This document shows, piece after piece, positions 33,738-45,999 of a stretch of 64,000 nucleotides of DNA; position 1 is the stretch's first letter; the number at the start of each line of letters is the position of its first letter. Position numbers and translations under genes: made by a program. The notes below the pieces were generated by a model, which was given only the letters and a program-made list of their open reading frames with translations, was not told the DNA's origin and made no database searches. Source of the DNA: Arenicola marina (lineage: Eukaryota > Annelida > Polychaeta > Arenicolidae); assembly GCA_964019135.1 (NCBI GenBank), contig OZ025253.1:7011059-7075058 (forward strand), in the 5' to 3' direction.

Positions 33738-34855
33738 ATCAAGATCTGGCCCACCAGCGCTGTCCCCGACCGATTTTCAGTTACCATTCCCAACAGACAC
33801 GTTCGGATAGTGGTTTATCTGTCATACAGAGGGATGATCCCCTCTTGTTGGAAGTGTGGGGTGCAAGGACACATGCGAAGCGAGTGCGGCAGCGACGACC
33901 GCCACAGGGACGCACCCCCCTCCACGGGACTTACCGAGGCAGATGGGGTGCCAGCCGCCTCATGCTCCCCCAAGCTCCCCCCCCCCCACCGACAACCCAT
34001 ACCCCGACTGAGGAAGACATGCGGCACAGCCCCCCCGCAAAGAAGACCTGCCCGACAAGGCCGCCGTAACAGAGGGGATCCCCCCCCCCACACCCGTCAC
34101 TCCTATGCCCGGCCCTCCGACAGACGCCGACAAGGAGATGCCCGTTACCACTGAGGGTAACGCCATCATCACGCCGCTCCGAGACGACAGCGGCGAACAG
34201 ACTCCAGCCCCGGCAACAGCGAGCAGCCCCCGCGACAGGGGAAACCGAGACAATCACCCGCCAAGTCCGCCCCCGCACCGCGCAGCGACACCGGCGAGAG
34301 GGAAGCGGACGAGGCGGAGACAGATGCCCCCCAGCTAGAAGCCGCGACAACGCCGCCGCGACAAAAGACGCGGGACAGCCTGACGGCCGTTTTCGGCAAC
34401 ACCCCCGTTAGGGAGGTCGGCCTCGCCGTAGAGGACACCCAGCCCTCACCCGGGCATGGCGCCACGCCATGGCTGCCAGCTGCCCTCCAGGCTGTCCTCC
34501 GCTCACAGCCCGGGCAGTCTGGAGAGAGCAAGGACCAAGCACCACCCTCGCAGATCCCACCATCGGTCCAGCGCCTAGACACTGACGGGTCCCCCCAACC
34601 TCTTACCCCTACGCGGAAGAGGCCAGCCAGCGGCCAGCTGAGCATGCGCCCCCCACCCGCGCCGGCTCTACGAACCGGGAACACGACCGGCCAGACCACA
34701 ACGGAAACGAAGAGGACGCGCGGCCGACCACCCTCCCGTGGCAGGTTTCAGTCCGGCCCCACCCAGACTCCGCGTGAACGCTCAACCTCGATCGACCCCG
34801 GCAGCGCCAGCAGCGCCCGAGTGACCCGAGCAGGAGACTCCTCTCCGCGCACCTA
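33738..34855 (+). pseudogene. Element B ORF1, 5'-truncated and frame-broken
   Basis: Begins at the junction with DRFSVTIPNRHVRIVVYLSY and a canonical CX2CX4HX4C zinc knuckle (CWKCGVQGHMRSEC, about 33853-33894). Arginine- and proline-rich sequence follows. The frame shifts at least twice (from the 33810 frame into that of 34105-34338, then 34644-34856), ending SSARVTRAGDSSPRT. The N-terminal third seen in element A is missing. Confidence 0.7.
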
Positions 34856-34974
34856 ACGACCCGAGACCTGGACCCGGACCATGAACCAGAACACTCCCAT
34901 GTACTACGCCCGGACTTATTCCTCCACACTTGTCTCATCTTGGTCGTATAAGACGTTCCCTCGGTATGTAAGGG

Positions 34975-35740
34975 TTTTGTGTGTCCGGCGCGGACCCCGG
35001 GCTAGTGCCAGGTCTACCGACTGCACCCGGGGACGCGCAGGAGTAGGCACACTGTACGCACGTAAGTGCGGTCCCTTCCGTCCAGCACGGACCCCGGGAC
35101 AGTGCCAGGCACGCCGGCTGTACCGGAGGACGTGCACGTGTATGGACACCGTACGCTTGTACGTAGTCGCTTTTCTACATATACATATGCTATGTATGCA
35201 CACCTTTTTTCGCCTCTGCCTGCATAGATCCCGCTCCCGGGACGGTGTAGGTATAGAGACACTGTCTTTTGTCCAGCGCGGACCCCGGGGCAGTGCCAGG
35301 CTTGCCGGCTGCACCCGGGGACGTGCACGTGTATGGACACTACATGTATACTATGTATGTAAAGCCTTTTTTCGCCTCCGCCTGCACAGACCCCGTACCC
35401 GGGGTGGTGTAGGTATAGGAATACTGTCTTTTGTCCAGCGCGGACCCCGGGGCAGTGCCAGGCCTGCCGGCTGCACCCGGGGACGTGCACGTGTATGGAC
35501 ACCATATGCTTGCACGCTTTGCTTTTCGGTCCAGCACGGACCCCGGGACAGCGCCAGGTGTGCCAGCTGTACCCGAGGACGTGCAGGTGTATGGACAGCC
35601 TACGCATTCTAAGTCTCTACAGGTTTTTTTCCCCGCTAGTGCGGACCCGGACCCTGAGGCAGTACCAGGACCGCTGGCTGCACTCAGGAACGGGCACGCG
35701 TATGGGTTGCCTGCTGTGCCCAGCGCGGACACAAGGTCGG
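34975..35740 (+). repeat. Tandem repeats between ORF1 and ORF2 of element B
   Basis: About six copies of a block around CAGCGCGGACCCCGGG, CAGTGCCAGG, GCCGGCTGCACCCGGGGACG and TGTATGGACACC. Two of them are part of a larger 163-bp unit that starts TTTTTTCGCCTC (35205 and 35368). Unit length varies from 90 to 195 bp. Long frames on both strands (for example 34881-35612) are by-products. Confidence 0.8.
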
Positions 35741-35768
35741 TGACAGGGCTGCCTCCCTCCACCCCTTT

Positions 35769-38700
35769 ATGAAGGTAGCCTCCATAAACGTTAACGGTTG
35801 GGTCTTTAGCGATCTTAAGCGCGAGTATCCGCCGTTACGTCCTGAAAAGCAAACTCGACATCATAGCTTTTCAGGAAACTCACTGCACTTCTTTGGTCGA
35901 ACTAAAGGAGTGCCTCGACCCATTGCGAGGCCAATTCTTTTACAGTTTAGCAGACAGCTCCAGAAGTGGAGGCGTCTGCACCTGGTTCTCTAACCGGCTG
36001 GAAGCTGCTTTTATTAATTCCTACAGCGACGACAGGGGTCGACTTAATAGGGTACTATTTGAGGCGGGGTCCTTTACGATAAATATAATTAATGCGTATT
36101 GCGCTAACACTCCTAAAGACATGATTTTATTTCTTAAGACGATCCCAGACCCTTGCCTAAGCGGGTTAGAAGAAAGTGCCAATATTATTCTAGCGGGCGA
36201 CTTTAATTTCATCGAGGACTTTGACCTGGACAAACAAGTTGGGGGAACCTGGAAGGGGTGCTTATCGGGATCGGCCCCGATGGGGGATATTAAATCAGAA
36301 TACGACTTAGTCGATTCATTTAGATTACTTAATCCCACGTTACTAAAATTTACCCACTACATCAAACGTTATAATGTTAAAACCCGCATTGACCGGATCT
36401 ACGTATCCAACGCCCTCTCTTTTGCCCTCACAGAAGCCTGCGTTAAGCCGTGGCACCATAGTGACCACGAGACCGCCGTATGCCACTTTAATTTAAATAT
36501 GCCCCCCCCCCGCCCCCCCCCCCCCCGTGGCCTAGGTTATTGGAAATTTAATTCGTCGTTGTTGGATAACAAGAACTTTTCTACGGTAATCGAGAACTTT
36601 TGGGTATCCTGGCAGGAGTCCAAACTCCTTTTTAAGGACCTCCGCCTTTGGTGGGATATGGGTAAAAACATTTACAGCAGGAGACAAGGGCTTTCGCCTC
36701 GGCACATAAGCGTGCCCAGGAAAGGGACCTTTTTTTTAAGAAGAAAGAATTTGAAAAACTGTTAACGGAGGCAGACAAGGGACCAGTTCACCTTGAGCTG
36801 TCCATCCGCTTAGATTCCCTTAAATACGAGATTAAGTCCTTAGAAACATTAAAAAGTAAACGGGGTCATAATACGTTCAAGAGCAGAGTTTAGAAAAGAG
36901 GGGGAAAAATGCACCAGGTACTTTGTTAATTTAGAAAAGTTTAAAGGCAACGCCAAATTAATTACTTCCCTGAAAAACAGTACTGGCACCGTAGTATCCG
37001 ATCCAGAGGGCATTCTCGATCTAGAACGTGATTTTTATGAAACCCTTTACACGGCTGAGCCCACAGACCGTTTGTCCCAGGATTCCTTACTGAATAATAT
37101 GTGTCATTCACTAGGCCCCTCTGAGCGGGCGAGCTGCGAGGGGGATCTCCAGCTGTCAGAAGGGGATAGGGCTGTAAAGGAACTTAAATCCAATAAATCC
37201 CCGGGGGGTGATGGGCTCTCGGCCGAATTTTATAAACACTTTTGGCCTCTAATAGGCAGTGACTTCATAGAAGTAGCCAATTTCTCTTTACGGGCGGGGG
37301 CGTTACCAACCTCAATGAGGCGTGGATTAAATACCCTAATCTTCAAAAAGGGGGATAAACGGGACTTGAAAAACTGGCGTCCAATAACATTACTAAATGT
37401 CGACTATAAAATCATCACTAAAATACTCTGCCACAGACTAAAAAATGTACTTCGATACTTTATTAGTCCGTACCAGACATGCTCGGTCCCGGGGCGGTCT
37501 ACAAACAATACCACCACTTTCGTAAGAGACCTTATAAGTTACGCCAACAGAAACAACGTACAGGGAGCCCTAGTCTGCCTAGATCAGACCAAAGCTCTTG
37601 ACCGGGTAGACTGGGCCTTCCTGTACAGGTGCTTGACTTCCTTCGGTCTGGGCCCAGATTTTGTCTCCTGGGTCACTTTGTGTTATACAAACATTTCCAG
37701 CGCTGTCCTTAACAACGGCGACATGTCTTCCTTTTTCAGCTTGTCCCGAGGGACTAGGCAAGGCTGCCCACTTAGCCCCTTACTTTACGTTACAGTCGCT
37801 GAAGTCCTGGCTATCGCGATCCGGAAGGAGCCCCTCATTAGAGGCATCCCCCTCCCGGGCGGCGGTAGCCACAAGCTGTCGCAATATGCGGACGACAACA
37901 CCGGGTGTGTGGCCGACACTCGGTCCATTGAAGCACTGTTTAATGTCGTTCACACTTACGAAAAAGCCTCAGGCGCTCTTTTAAACCCTGATAAAACAGA
38001 ATGTTTATGGCTGGGTCCATATAGAGGCAGAGAAGACCGCCCCCTGAACCTTAAGTGGTCCTCTGAATCAGTTAAGATTCTAGGTTTTTATATGGGAGGG
38101 GAGGACTTGGACCACCAAAATTGAGATCCCCTAATTCCAACGATTTAAGAACACCCTTAATATGTGGAGGGCGCGAGACCTTACTTTACAAGGCTGCATT
38201 ACAGTCATTAACAGTCTAGCCAGCGCGGGCATTTGGTATTTTTCGTATGTAATTTCCTTGCCCCCGTGGGCCCTTAAGCTCTTAGAGCAGGCCATGCTGG
38301 ATTTTCTTTGGAAGGGAGGGAAACACCCGATAGCTAAAAGCACTCTGCACTTACCGTTAGAACAGGGAGGGTTAAACCTGGTCAACATTAAATCTAAGAT
38401 TACGGCACAGAGGGTAATGTGGGCTTATAGAATGCTACGGCATACGAGGGACTCCCCCATGGTAGCTTTATTCCAACACTTTCTGGGAAAGTACCGGGAC
38501 TGCAATTTAGGGGAATACTTATTATATCTACGCTTCTTCCCATTTAGCGAAAATGTTTAACAATTACCTACCGTTTATGTTGAATGTTTACAGGCATGGA
38601 ATACTGCGAAGGTTACCCCCTACCCAAGCACGGATACCTCCCAGGGCGTCGCTGACCAGCCCTTGTTTCTTAATCCAGCTATCACTACTGGAACGAACGT

Positions 38701-39586
38701 TTTATTTTACCCCACGTTTTTGAAGCATAATATTATCCGCGTCCGTGACATAGTCACGAACGATGATTGAACTACCTTTGAATGCCTGACCGCCCAGACC
38801 AACCTTCCGCCCTCAGATAAACATCGTAGACAACTACAATGATTAAAAGACGCAGTCCCGCCCCATTTTATATTACAGCTTGCGCAGCAACGGCAGGGGC
38901 CAGTTAACAATACGCAGCTATACATCGAGCGTTTACACGATGACCTCCTTTTCAGCCCCTCCGTTACAACAAGAGAGATTTATCAATGTGTCCTCGGTGC
39001 CACCCCACAACCCATTGCAATAGAGAGGTGGGAAGCAGTCTTCAGTTGCCACGTAGACGCGAAGCACATTTTTTCCCAAATTAAATTTACTCACCAAGTC
39101 TTAGCGACAGAAAAGTATCTCCACCAGAGCCGCATTTTCGATTCGCCCGATTGCAAACTGTGTCCAGGCCAAACCGGCAACCTCGTTCATCTTTTTTCCA
39201 CTTGCAAAGTGATCCAAGGAGTCATCCAGAAATTTACTTCTTCATTTATAGGTCTGACCGGCTTTAAGAAACCGCTCGCCAAATTTAACCTTTTCTTTGG
39301 TTACACCAAAACACGTGCAGACACGCCGGTACATATCGTTAATTTTGTTCTTACCTCCTTGAAATATGCTGTCTGGCTCAGCAGACAGAGTGCTTTAGAA
39401 GGGAAGCGCCTTCCAGTACATACGATTTTCAACAATAATTTAAGGTCCCGCATAAAAGAAGAACACCAGTTGGCCCACCTTTTTGCTCCAACCAGACGCC
39501 CCTTTTTCAGAGATACCTGGACCCAGGGCGGAATATTATGTCAAGTCGACGATGATTTTAATCTCATTTACATCCTGCGGGTTTAG
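35769..39586 (+). pseudogene. Element B ORF2: endonuclease, reverse transcriptase, C-terminal zinc motif
   Basis: Start MKVASINVNGW at 35769 is the usual APE-type endonuclease opening. The frame then shifts by about 35890 into 35893-36765, which has ILAGDFNFIEDFD, RIDRIYVSN and PWHHSDHETAV, the catalytic Asp/Asn and SDH motifs. A second break region spans 36766-37071. RT palm motifs lie in 37072-38124: IFKKGDKRDLKNWRPITLLN, a DQTKALDRV version of DQEKAFDRV, RGTRQGCPLSPLLY, and YADDNTG with both catalytic aspartates. After a shift near 38125 the rest runs in one frame to 39586 with in-frame stops at 38558, 38768 and 38840. It has the CX2CX8HX4C motif CKLCPGQTGNLVHLFSTC near 39157. Overall about six to seven breaks. 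Confidence 0.85.
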
Positions 39587-40159
39587 CCATTTATTTTGAT
39601 TGCATATACCTTTTCACTTATAGAAGGCTAGAGGCGTATAAGCACTCAAAGCCGTAACTGGCACAGCCAGGTTAAAAACGTATGGGAAGAGGGAAGATTT
39701 AAAACATTTCAGGGGATTATACTCTGTGCAGAACAACGCAAAATTTTACCTTGATTTTCTCTAAGCACTTAGAACCAGCAAGAGACCACCCGGACCTGGC
39801 CCCCCATGGTGAGGGATGAGCTGGAATCCCCGCCAGGAGGAGCACGGAAGGAGCTACCCGTCGAGTGCCGCCCCCTTCACCCCACCCGCCTCTCCTTAGG
39901 CGAGGACCCCCACGGCAGCACTAGACGAGGCGCCCCCCTACCCCAAGTCTCCGTTCCTTTAAATAGTCTGCGGCACTAGCCGCAACACTTAGCCGGACTT
40001 TACGTTATCAGGAGGTGCACAGCTCTCCTTGGTGTATCCATGTTCCTTTCTCTCGTGTCTTTTATACTAATGAACTGCATTTGTCAGATGGCCAGAGGCA
40101 TATAAGTCCTCAAAGCCACGACTGGCGTCATGTTTTCTTTCTTGCCGCCTTCGGCTTAT

Positions 40160-40565
40160 ACACGAACTAATGCACTTATCCGCAAGTCCCGGTAAGGGCA
40201 AACGTTTCCCCTTTTTAAAATACTTAGGCCCATAAGGGCTGTCATTGGTCCCCCTTACGTCTTTTTCTTTTCGCAAGTCCCTATAAGGGCGAACCCTTCG
40301 CAAGTCCCTATAAGGGCAACTCTTTGCAAATATGCTCACAAGGGCCGTCATTTGTCCCCGTTACGCAACATACACCCCACGAAAATCCTTTAAATGCCAG
40401 TATTTTTACAATCCTTACAAAACTCCTCGCAAGTCCCTATAAGGGCAACTTCTTTTGAAAGTATACCCATAAGGGCCGTCATTTTTTCCTGCTAGTGTTG
40501 ATATAAAAACGATTAGCAGTCCCGTAAACATACACCCCACGAAAGTCCTTTAAAGGCCAGTATTT
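40160..40565 (+). repeat. GCAAGTCCCTATAAGGGC repeats
   Basis: Four copies of CGCAAGTCCC(TA/G)TAAGGGC with a palindromic CCCTATAAGGG core, near 40180, 40270, 40298 and 40425. They alternate with CCATAAGGGCCGTCATT. A longer block (CATACACCCCACGAAA to CCAGTATTTT) is duplicated 156 bp apart at 40372 and 40528. These are either the 3' end of element B or a separate satellite. Confidence 0.75.
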
Positions 40566-41140
40566 TATAATTATTATGACGGAAATCTTTGATTGGAGGA
40601 ATCTATCAGTTTGTCCGTTTGTCCGTGTGTGTGTGTGTCTGTCTGTCTGTGTGTTCGCGCTCTACAGGTCGCAAATCGCCACAGATCGTTCTGTAACTTT
40701 ACCCACCGATAGGTATCCGACATGGCTCGGTCAAGTTCGTTAGCGGGGTGTGTAGGTCAAAGGTCAAGGTCACAGGAATTTTTCGTTTGATCCTTAACCA
40801 TTGGGAGATAGGGCCAATAATTGAAATACAGGCCACTGTACAGACAGTTTTGGAGCTAGCGCTTTGAAAAAAAATACAAATATGGTTCTCTAGCTTTTCT
40901 CGTCCTGTGCCAATTTGCATCGAAATCGATTAAGAAGTTTGATCGCTAAAAAATTGTTTAACTTTAAAAAAACGTTTAACATGGGACTCTATGAGGCTAC
41001 ATATTTGAGCAATAAGCTCTGTTCATCGCGTGAGCAATAAGCCGTGCCGCCTTTCAGGGTGGAGTAGTGCTCAAATCTGTGTGTGTATTGACGGACAGGG
41101 AAGAGAGCGGTGTGGCGTTGGGTTCTGTCCATCTATGGGT
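40566..41140 (+). other. Non-coding, with (GT)n patch and AGGTCAAAGGTCAAGGTCA
   Basis: It contains a GT/CTGT microsatellite at 40612-40650 and AGGTCAAAGGTCAAGGTCAC at 40754-40773. The latter is a DR1-like nuclear-receptor half-site series that also occurs within common invertebrate transposons. No gene is recognised. Confidence 0.4.
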
Positions 41141-41149
41141 GTCTCCGGG

Positions 41150-41490
41150 ATCTTAGGGGTCAATCTGGATCTGAGGGGTCAATCTGGATCTGAGAGGTCA
41201 AATCTGGATCTGAGGGGTCAAATCTGGATGTGGGAGGTCAAATCTGGATCGAAGGGGCCGAAATCTGAATCTAAGGGGTCAAATCTGGATCTGGTGGGTC
41301 AATCTGGATCTGATGGGTCAATCTGGATATAAGAGGTCAAATCTGGATCTGAGTGGTCAAATCTGGATCTAAGGGATCGATCTGCCTCTGAAAGGTCAAA
41401 TCTGGATCTGAATGGTCAAATCTGGATCTGAATGGTAAATCCGGATCTGAGAGGTCAAATCTGGATCTGAAGGGCCAAATCTGGATTTAC
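41150..41490 (+). repeat. About 20-bp GGTCAAATCTGGATCTGA minisatellite
   Basis: About seventeen copies of a 19-22-bp unit, GGTCAAATCTGGATCTGAGG, with frequent substitutions. Confidence 0.9.
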
Positions 41491-41499
41491 TTTTCATCT

Positions 41500-41735
41500 G
41501 TCCGTGTGTTTGGTCGTGTGTATTGGCGGGGAGGGGCGGGTAGGCTTGGTGTGCGGGAATGCTGCATTTCCGTCATCAGCCTTCACCCTGTGGGTGACGC
41601 TCTCGACTTACTTTCCATCTGTCCGTGTGCGTGGGCGTGTGTATTGGCGGGGAGGGGCGGGTAGGCGTGGTGTGCGGGAATGCTGCATTTCCGTCATCAG
41701 CCTTCACCCTGTGGGTGACGCTCTCGTATTATCTT
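41500..41735 (+). repeat. Two tandem copies of a 124-bp unit
   Basis: The unit from ATCTGTCCGTGTG to GTGACGCTCTCG, including GGCGGGGAGGGGCGGGTAGG, occurs at about 41500 and 41620. The open frames across it are by-products. Confidence 0.85.
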
Positions 41736-42195
41736 TCAGGGATGCAGGCCATCCAGAGTACCCCCACATATCACTTACTGATTTATTTCAGGGCTTTAAA
41801 AAGCAGTAGGCCCACATGGCCAAAAAACAAACGCATTATTTTTCAGGGCCAACCACCCGTATCACGATCTATTTTTACAAAAAAAGGATACGGATTTTCT
41901 TACAGGGTACTAAACATAGTAGGCCCATAGGGCCACCAACAATCGCTTCCCTTTCAGGGTTTTTTCTGCCTACCTCTATCTTTTACCTCGGTATAGTTCA
42001 AACCTATACGGCCGAAATCTGCTCTGTTTATGTACACCTATTAACGTAGTCGAGTTGTTATAGTCTTTTTCAAACTATTGCAGACCTTGTTTTTATGTAT
42101 AGCTATGCCTATACGGCCAGATATGGCCTTGATTATGTACGAATACTCGATTTGCTCGATTTTATCAGTACAATAAAAGACAAAAAAAAAGATCT
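41736..42195 (+). other. Non-coding stretch
   Basis: It has loosely repeated TTTCAGGG and GTAGGCCCA(C/T)A(T/G)GGCC motifs at 41736-41960, then AT-rich sequence. There is a possible AATAAA at 42172, but no gene is recognised. Confidence 0.4.
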
Positions 42196-42199
42196 TACC

Positions 42200-42550
42200 T
42201 GCACGCCCAGACGAGTGGGGAGGGGTGGGGGGGGTGGAGGGGGGTCAGGCCCTCTAGGCCAATGAGAATGCTTGTGGTTGTTATTGAACTACTGGCTGCA
42301 GGAGGGTGGGGGTGGAGGGGGTGAGGCGCTCTAGGCCAATGAGAATGCTTGTGGTTGTTATTGAACTACTGGCTGCAGGAGGGTGGGGGGTGGAGGGGGT
42401 GAGGCGCTCTAGGCCAATGAGAATGCTTGTGGTTGTTATTGAACTACTGGCTGCAGGAGGGTGGGGGTTGGAGGGGTGAGGCGCTCTAGGCCAATGAGAA
42501 TGCTTGTGGTTGTTATTGAACCACTGGCTGAAGGAGGGTGGGGATGGAGA
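42200..42550 (+). repeat. 77-bp minisatellite, four copies
   Basis: Units start near 42246, 42324, 42401 and 42477. Each contains CTCTAGGCCAATGAGAATGC and TTGAACTACTGGCTGCAGGA plus a G-rich tract. Each copy repeats a GGCCAATGAG CCAAT-type motif, so the array could act in cis, but this is untested. Confidence 0.9.
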
Positions 42551-43023
42551 AGGGAAAAGTTTGCTGGATCAGAGAGAAGCAGTGGGGAGGAGAAGTACAA
42601 AACTGCTTATAGCCAGTACGAAACTGAACGAAGAGTATTTGGGATTGGGAGGAGTGATCTTTGTCTTTGTGTGAGCTCTACTGAATGACAAATGACAATG
42701 ACACAAGAGACAAATATTAAATACTCGTTCTCTTCGAGTTTTGCTAAAGCAATGTCTGGCAGTATGTAAACATATGGAGCTAAACTGGATGATTTCATGA
42801 ATAAACATTAAGCCTCATATATGTTGCACATATATGCACAAAAAGCAGTTAATTTGATTGAGAAAAAATGCTGTCCTTTGCTTTTAACAAACATCAAACT
42901 TTGTCCTTTGCTATTAACAAATATCAAACCTCATATATAGTTAATTTGATTAAGTTTGTCAGTTGCAATTAATAGTTGGAGATACTGTGAAAATGTTGAG
43001 GGCCGATATAAGCAAGAGGTATA

Positions 43024-43285
43024 ATGCTGGCATCATTTGAAATGGAGAGAGAAACGAAGATGCATAATACTGTGTTGCCAGAAGAAGCTGATGTCATGTC
43101 GTCATTTTCTTTGCTGAAATGTTCCGGGTGCGACATTGGATGTGGCGGGAAGTACACAGATGTGCACTGCCCAATTTGTCCACCGACCAAGTTCAAGCCC
43201 AACAGAAAGGCCAAGGTTGAAACACACCTAGTCAACCACTTTTCCCGCCTATACAGAACGGTCAAACCAACACTAACTCCAGTGC
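43024..43285 (+). CDS. Possible zinc-finger-like exon
   Basis: In an open frame from 43024, residues about 30-75 read SLLKCSGCDIGCGGKYTDVH, then CPICPPTKFKPNRKAKVETH and LVNHF. This gives one CxxC pair and a C2H2-like finger (CPIC...HLVNH). Composition and Cys/His spacing look like real coding sequence, unlike its neighbours. The frame then runs into short repeats (43330-43590), so the true exon probably ends near 43280. No splice partner was found. A transposon-derived protein or a host zinc-finger gene are both possible. Confidence 0.4.
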
Positions 43286-43329
43286 AGTCATCAACAGCCG
43301 CCCACGACAGCCACACACCAGTCTCAGCG

Positions 43330-43600
43330 TGTAGGCGTCTGACCATGCAGGCGTCGGTGAGTGGAGCAGCCATTTGTTATTGGGCCGGTGCCATCTGGAC
43401 GCGTCGCCCGGTCCCGCACACCCGTCTGACCATGCAGGCGTCTGGCCAGGCAGGCGTCGGTGGGTGGTGGGTGGGGGAGCAGCCATTTGTTATTGGGCCG
43501 TCACCCGGTCCCCGCACACACCCGGTCCCCGCACACAAACCCGTCTGGCTGTGCGGGCGTCTGGCCGTGCAGCTGCGCGCCCAGACGGGTAAGAATTTAG
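43330..43600 (+). repeat. CGTCTGACCATGCAGGCGTC short repeats
   Basis: The block containing CCGTCTGACCATGCAGGCGT and AGCAGCCATTTGTTATTGGG occurs twice, with further GTCTGGC(C/T)GTGC variants. It is a short degenerate array; frames across it are not credible genes. Confidence 0.75.
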
Positions 43601-43729
43601 CCCTTTATCCCGTTGCCGGTATTAAGTCTAAACGACGCACGATTCAAGGAGGATCCGAAGACTCAGCGCCTTCTAGCGGCCAACTTTTCGTTAGCGCACC
43701 CGGCGTAACTAAGAATGTAAACAAATGAC

Positions 43730-45995
43730 ATGCGTCGCAAAAAGACTTGTAATTCCTTAGAAAATGCATTTCATGGATTATCACTTAGCTACAAACACTA
43801 AAGAAAGTATATTCTTACATTAGAAACTCATTTTCGGAAATGTCAAGGCATAAAAAGAAACATAAGATCACTTGAATCGAGTCGACTTTTACTGATTTTC
43901 GCATTTTGATCATTTCCGGCGGACTGATCATGTGATCATTAATTAATTATTCAAAGTGATGTCATAATATACGTCCAATCAGATGTAAGAAACTTTGATG
44001 AATATGAGTGCAAAGGAGATCCCCAGAGATCCCCACTCCAACGCGCCGAAAAGTAGTGCTAAAGTTAGCCCTTTTTACTGGATTTCCGATGGCCATATTT
44101 GATCGTAAGCTGCTGCGCAACGCAAAACGGACAACGACGCGCTTCTGCCGCTCTGGTATGGCGGCTGGGTCAGTTTGTTAGGCAATTAGTGAAAACACAT
44201 CGCATTTTCTTTGGCGCAATAATCCTAATTCTCAAGATGGTAAAGGTCAAGGATATGGGGTTTGACACCAGCAAGGATGGCAGGTGGAACGACTTCTAAA
44301 TGTGGCCAGGTCACAGGTGGAAATCTTATCTAATAGAAGGTCAAAAATAAAATAATTTTTCTTTAGATCTACACAAGACTTTGCCTATGGTGAGTTGCTA
44401 CATAACACAACAAGATAAACTTATGCTCCGTGACGACAAGCAGAAATAGCAGGCCTGCAGCTTAAATTAAATTGTCAACAAAAGTCAAAACACTGTTCGA
44501 CCAGTTGACAGACAATTGTTACCAGTCCTGCCTCTAACTTAGTCTACTAAGGCTAAGCTTCATGTGTGTCGTTACTGGTTACTGCCGTTAGCAGGTTAGA
44601 GCCATGCAGGCAGCATTTGCTGTCTGTGCGGTTTTGCAGCACATATTTTCACGTATGGGGCGCACAGTTTTTAAGTATCCGACAAAATATGCATCTTTCC
44701 AGAATCCTTATGCAATTTACTGACCCGGCCGGAAAGAAAATAAGCTTACTTTGATTTATTATCTTAACTTGCAATGTCAGGGCTTTTTCTGGCCAAATTT
44801 ATTCGCCAGCCGCGCCAGCGCCAGCCGCGCCACTATGCGTTGCAATACCGCAAAGACAGCAAATACTGCCTGGCTCTAATGGCACCCTGTGATAAGTTAG
44901 AGACAGGCCTGGTAACCTGCCATGCAGCCCTGGCCTGGGACATTTAAAGTTCCCCTAGGATAACTCCCCCTCGACAATCCCCTTCTCAGCCAACTCCCCC
45001 CGGTAAGTTCTCCCGAGACCATTCCCCCAAACAATCTGCCCCTCTCCCCCCGACAACTCTTCCCTCCCTGGACAACTCCCTTCAGGCAATTGCTACCCCT
45101 ATCTCCCTGCCCTGATACCCGTCTCCACCCCAGACAATTTCCCTCTCCGGGCAATAACCACCCCTTGGAAACGGACTAGCTCCCCCCCCCCCCATCCTCT
45201 AAAAAAAATACCCAGACAGCCTCGATCCCCATTGTCATTGGACAAACTCTTAGCCGGGCGAATATTTACATATGCACCTTTTATTTCACCGGAATTTAAT
45301 GAGACCTATAGAGTCTCAATATTTTATTTAGTTTTAACTGGTATAAATACGGATTTGAATTATTGCACCACCGGTGTCCAACAGTAAAATTACTTTCTGG
45401 ACAAGTACAAAATATTCAATACTTTAGTAACCAGAGTCTCTAGATGTCAGAAACTGTTTGCTTGTATGGTGAACTGTGTATATTTACTGGTAGTTGCGAC
45501 ATGAAATATAAGAAATATCATTAGATTGCTGTGTTCATACATACTCGAGGATGTTTCTTATATATATATTAGAGGTAATCAAAATTGGCTTTCAAATATT
45601 AGTTATATTTCAGCAAGCGCTTTACGCAGCAAAATAGGCAAATCGTTTGAAGGTTAGCTTTTGCGTTTCATTTTGCATTTGTATTTGAAGGTTAGCTACC
45701 TTCCTTGGGTTATGACTCGCTGTTAAGCTTATGTGACAGTTTCGCCCAGTGGTCCTGCACAAGTGTAAAATGAAACGCATGGTGATGAAATGTCATCGCA
45801 GCAGTAATTTATGTTGTGACATATTTCGCATACATGAGGAAATAAAGTTTTTTTTGGTTGTCGAGTACAATGAATACAATCCTGTCTAAATTGGAAATTA
45901 TACTAATAAATAAATAATATAAAATCATTGCAACGACTATCGGCCAAGGGGATATAAAGCGGAATGACAAATGTTTTAGCTTCTTTATAGACGTT
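43730..45995 (+). other. Mostly non-coding; small ORF at 44237
   Basis: AT-rich with C-rich patches (44935-45200). The one item of note is a 20-codon frame at 44237-44299 (MVKVKDMGFDTSKDGRWNDF) in a good start context (TCAAGATGG). It could be a first coding exon of a gene continuing at 46000, but no splice-phase proof exists. Confidence 0.3.
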
Positions 45996-45999
45996 TCAG

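Larger units (their letters stand above)
33737..40060 (+). mobile_element. Tx1/L1-type non-LTR retrotransposon (element B), decayed
   Basis: Starts abruptly in the middle of ORF1 against the U2 fragment. It continues through the ORF1 remainder (to 34855), a repeat-rich inter-ORF spacer (34975-35740), ORF2 (35769-39586) and a 3' untranslated region. A 39625 segment (GGCGTATAAGCACTCAAAGC) is partly repeated at 40089, so the 3' limit could be 40060 or 40560. No A-tail is seen. The RT block with VDWAFLYRCL, GTRQGCPLSPLLYV and YADDNTG, and the C-terminal CKLCPGQTGNLVHLFSTC motif, place it in the Tx1/L1 group. Multiple frame breaks make it inactive. Confidence 0.85.

Noticed and set aside
34881-35612. 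243-codon plus-strand frame with an antisense partner
   Set aside because: It lies over the GC-rich inter-ORF repeats of element B, and the opposite strand is equally open.
40160-40565. CRISPR-like array of GCAAGTCCCTATAAGGGC
   Set aside because: Only four irregularly spaced copies in a eukaryotic genome with no associated genes; spacers are themselves repeated.
40754-40773. Nuclear-receptor response element (AGGTCAAAGGTCAAGGTCA)
   Set aside because: The same string is common inside invertebrate transposon repeats; no gene or promoter is next to it.
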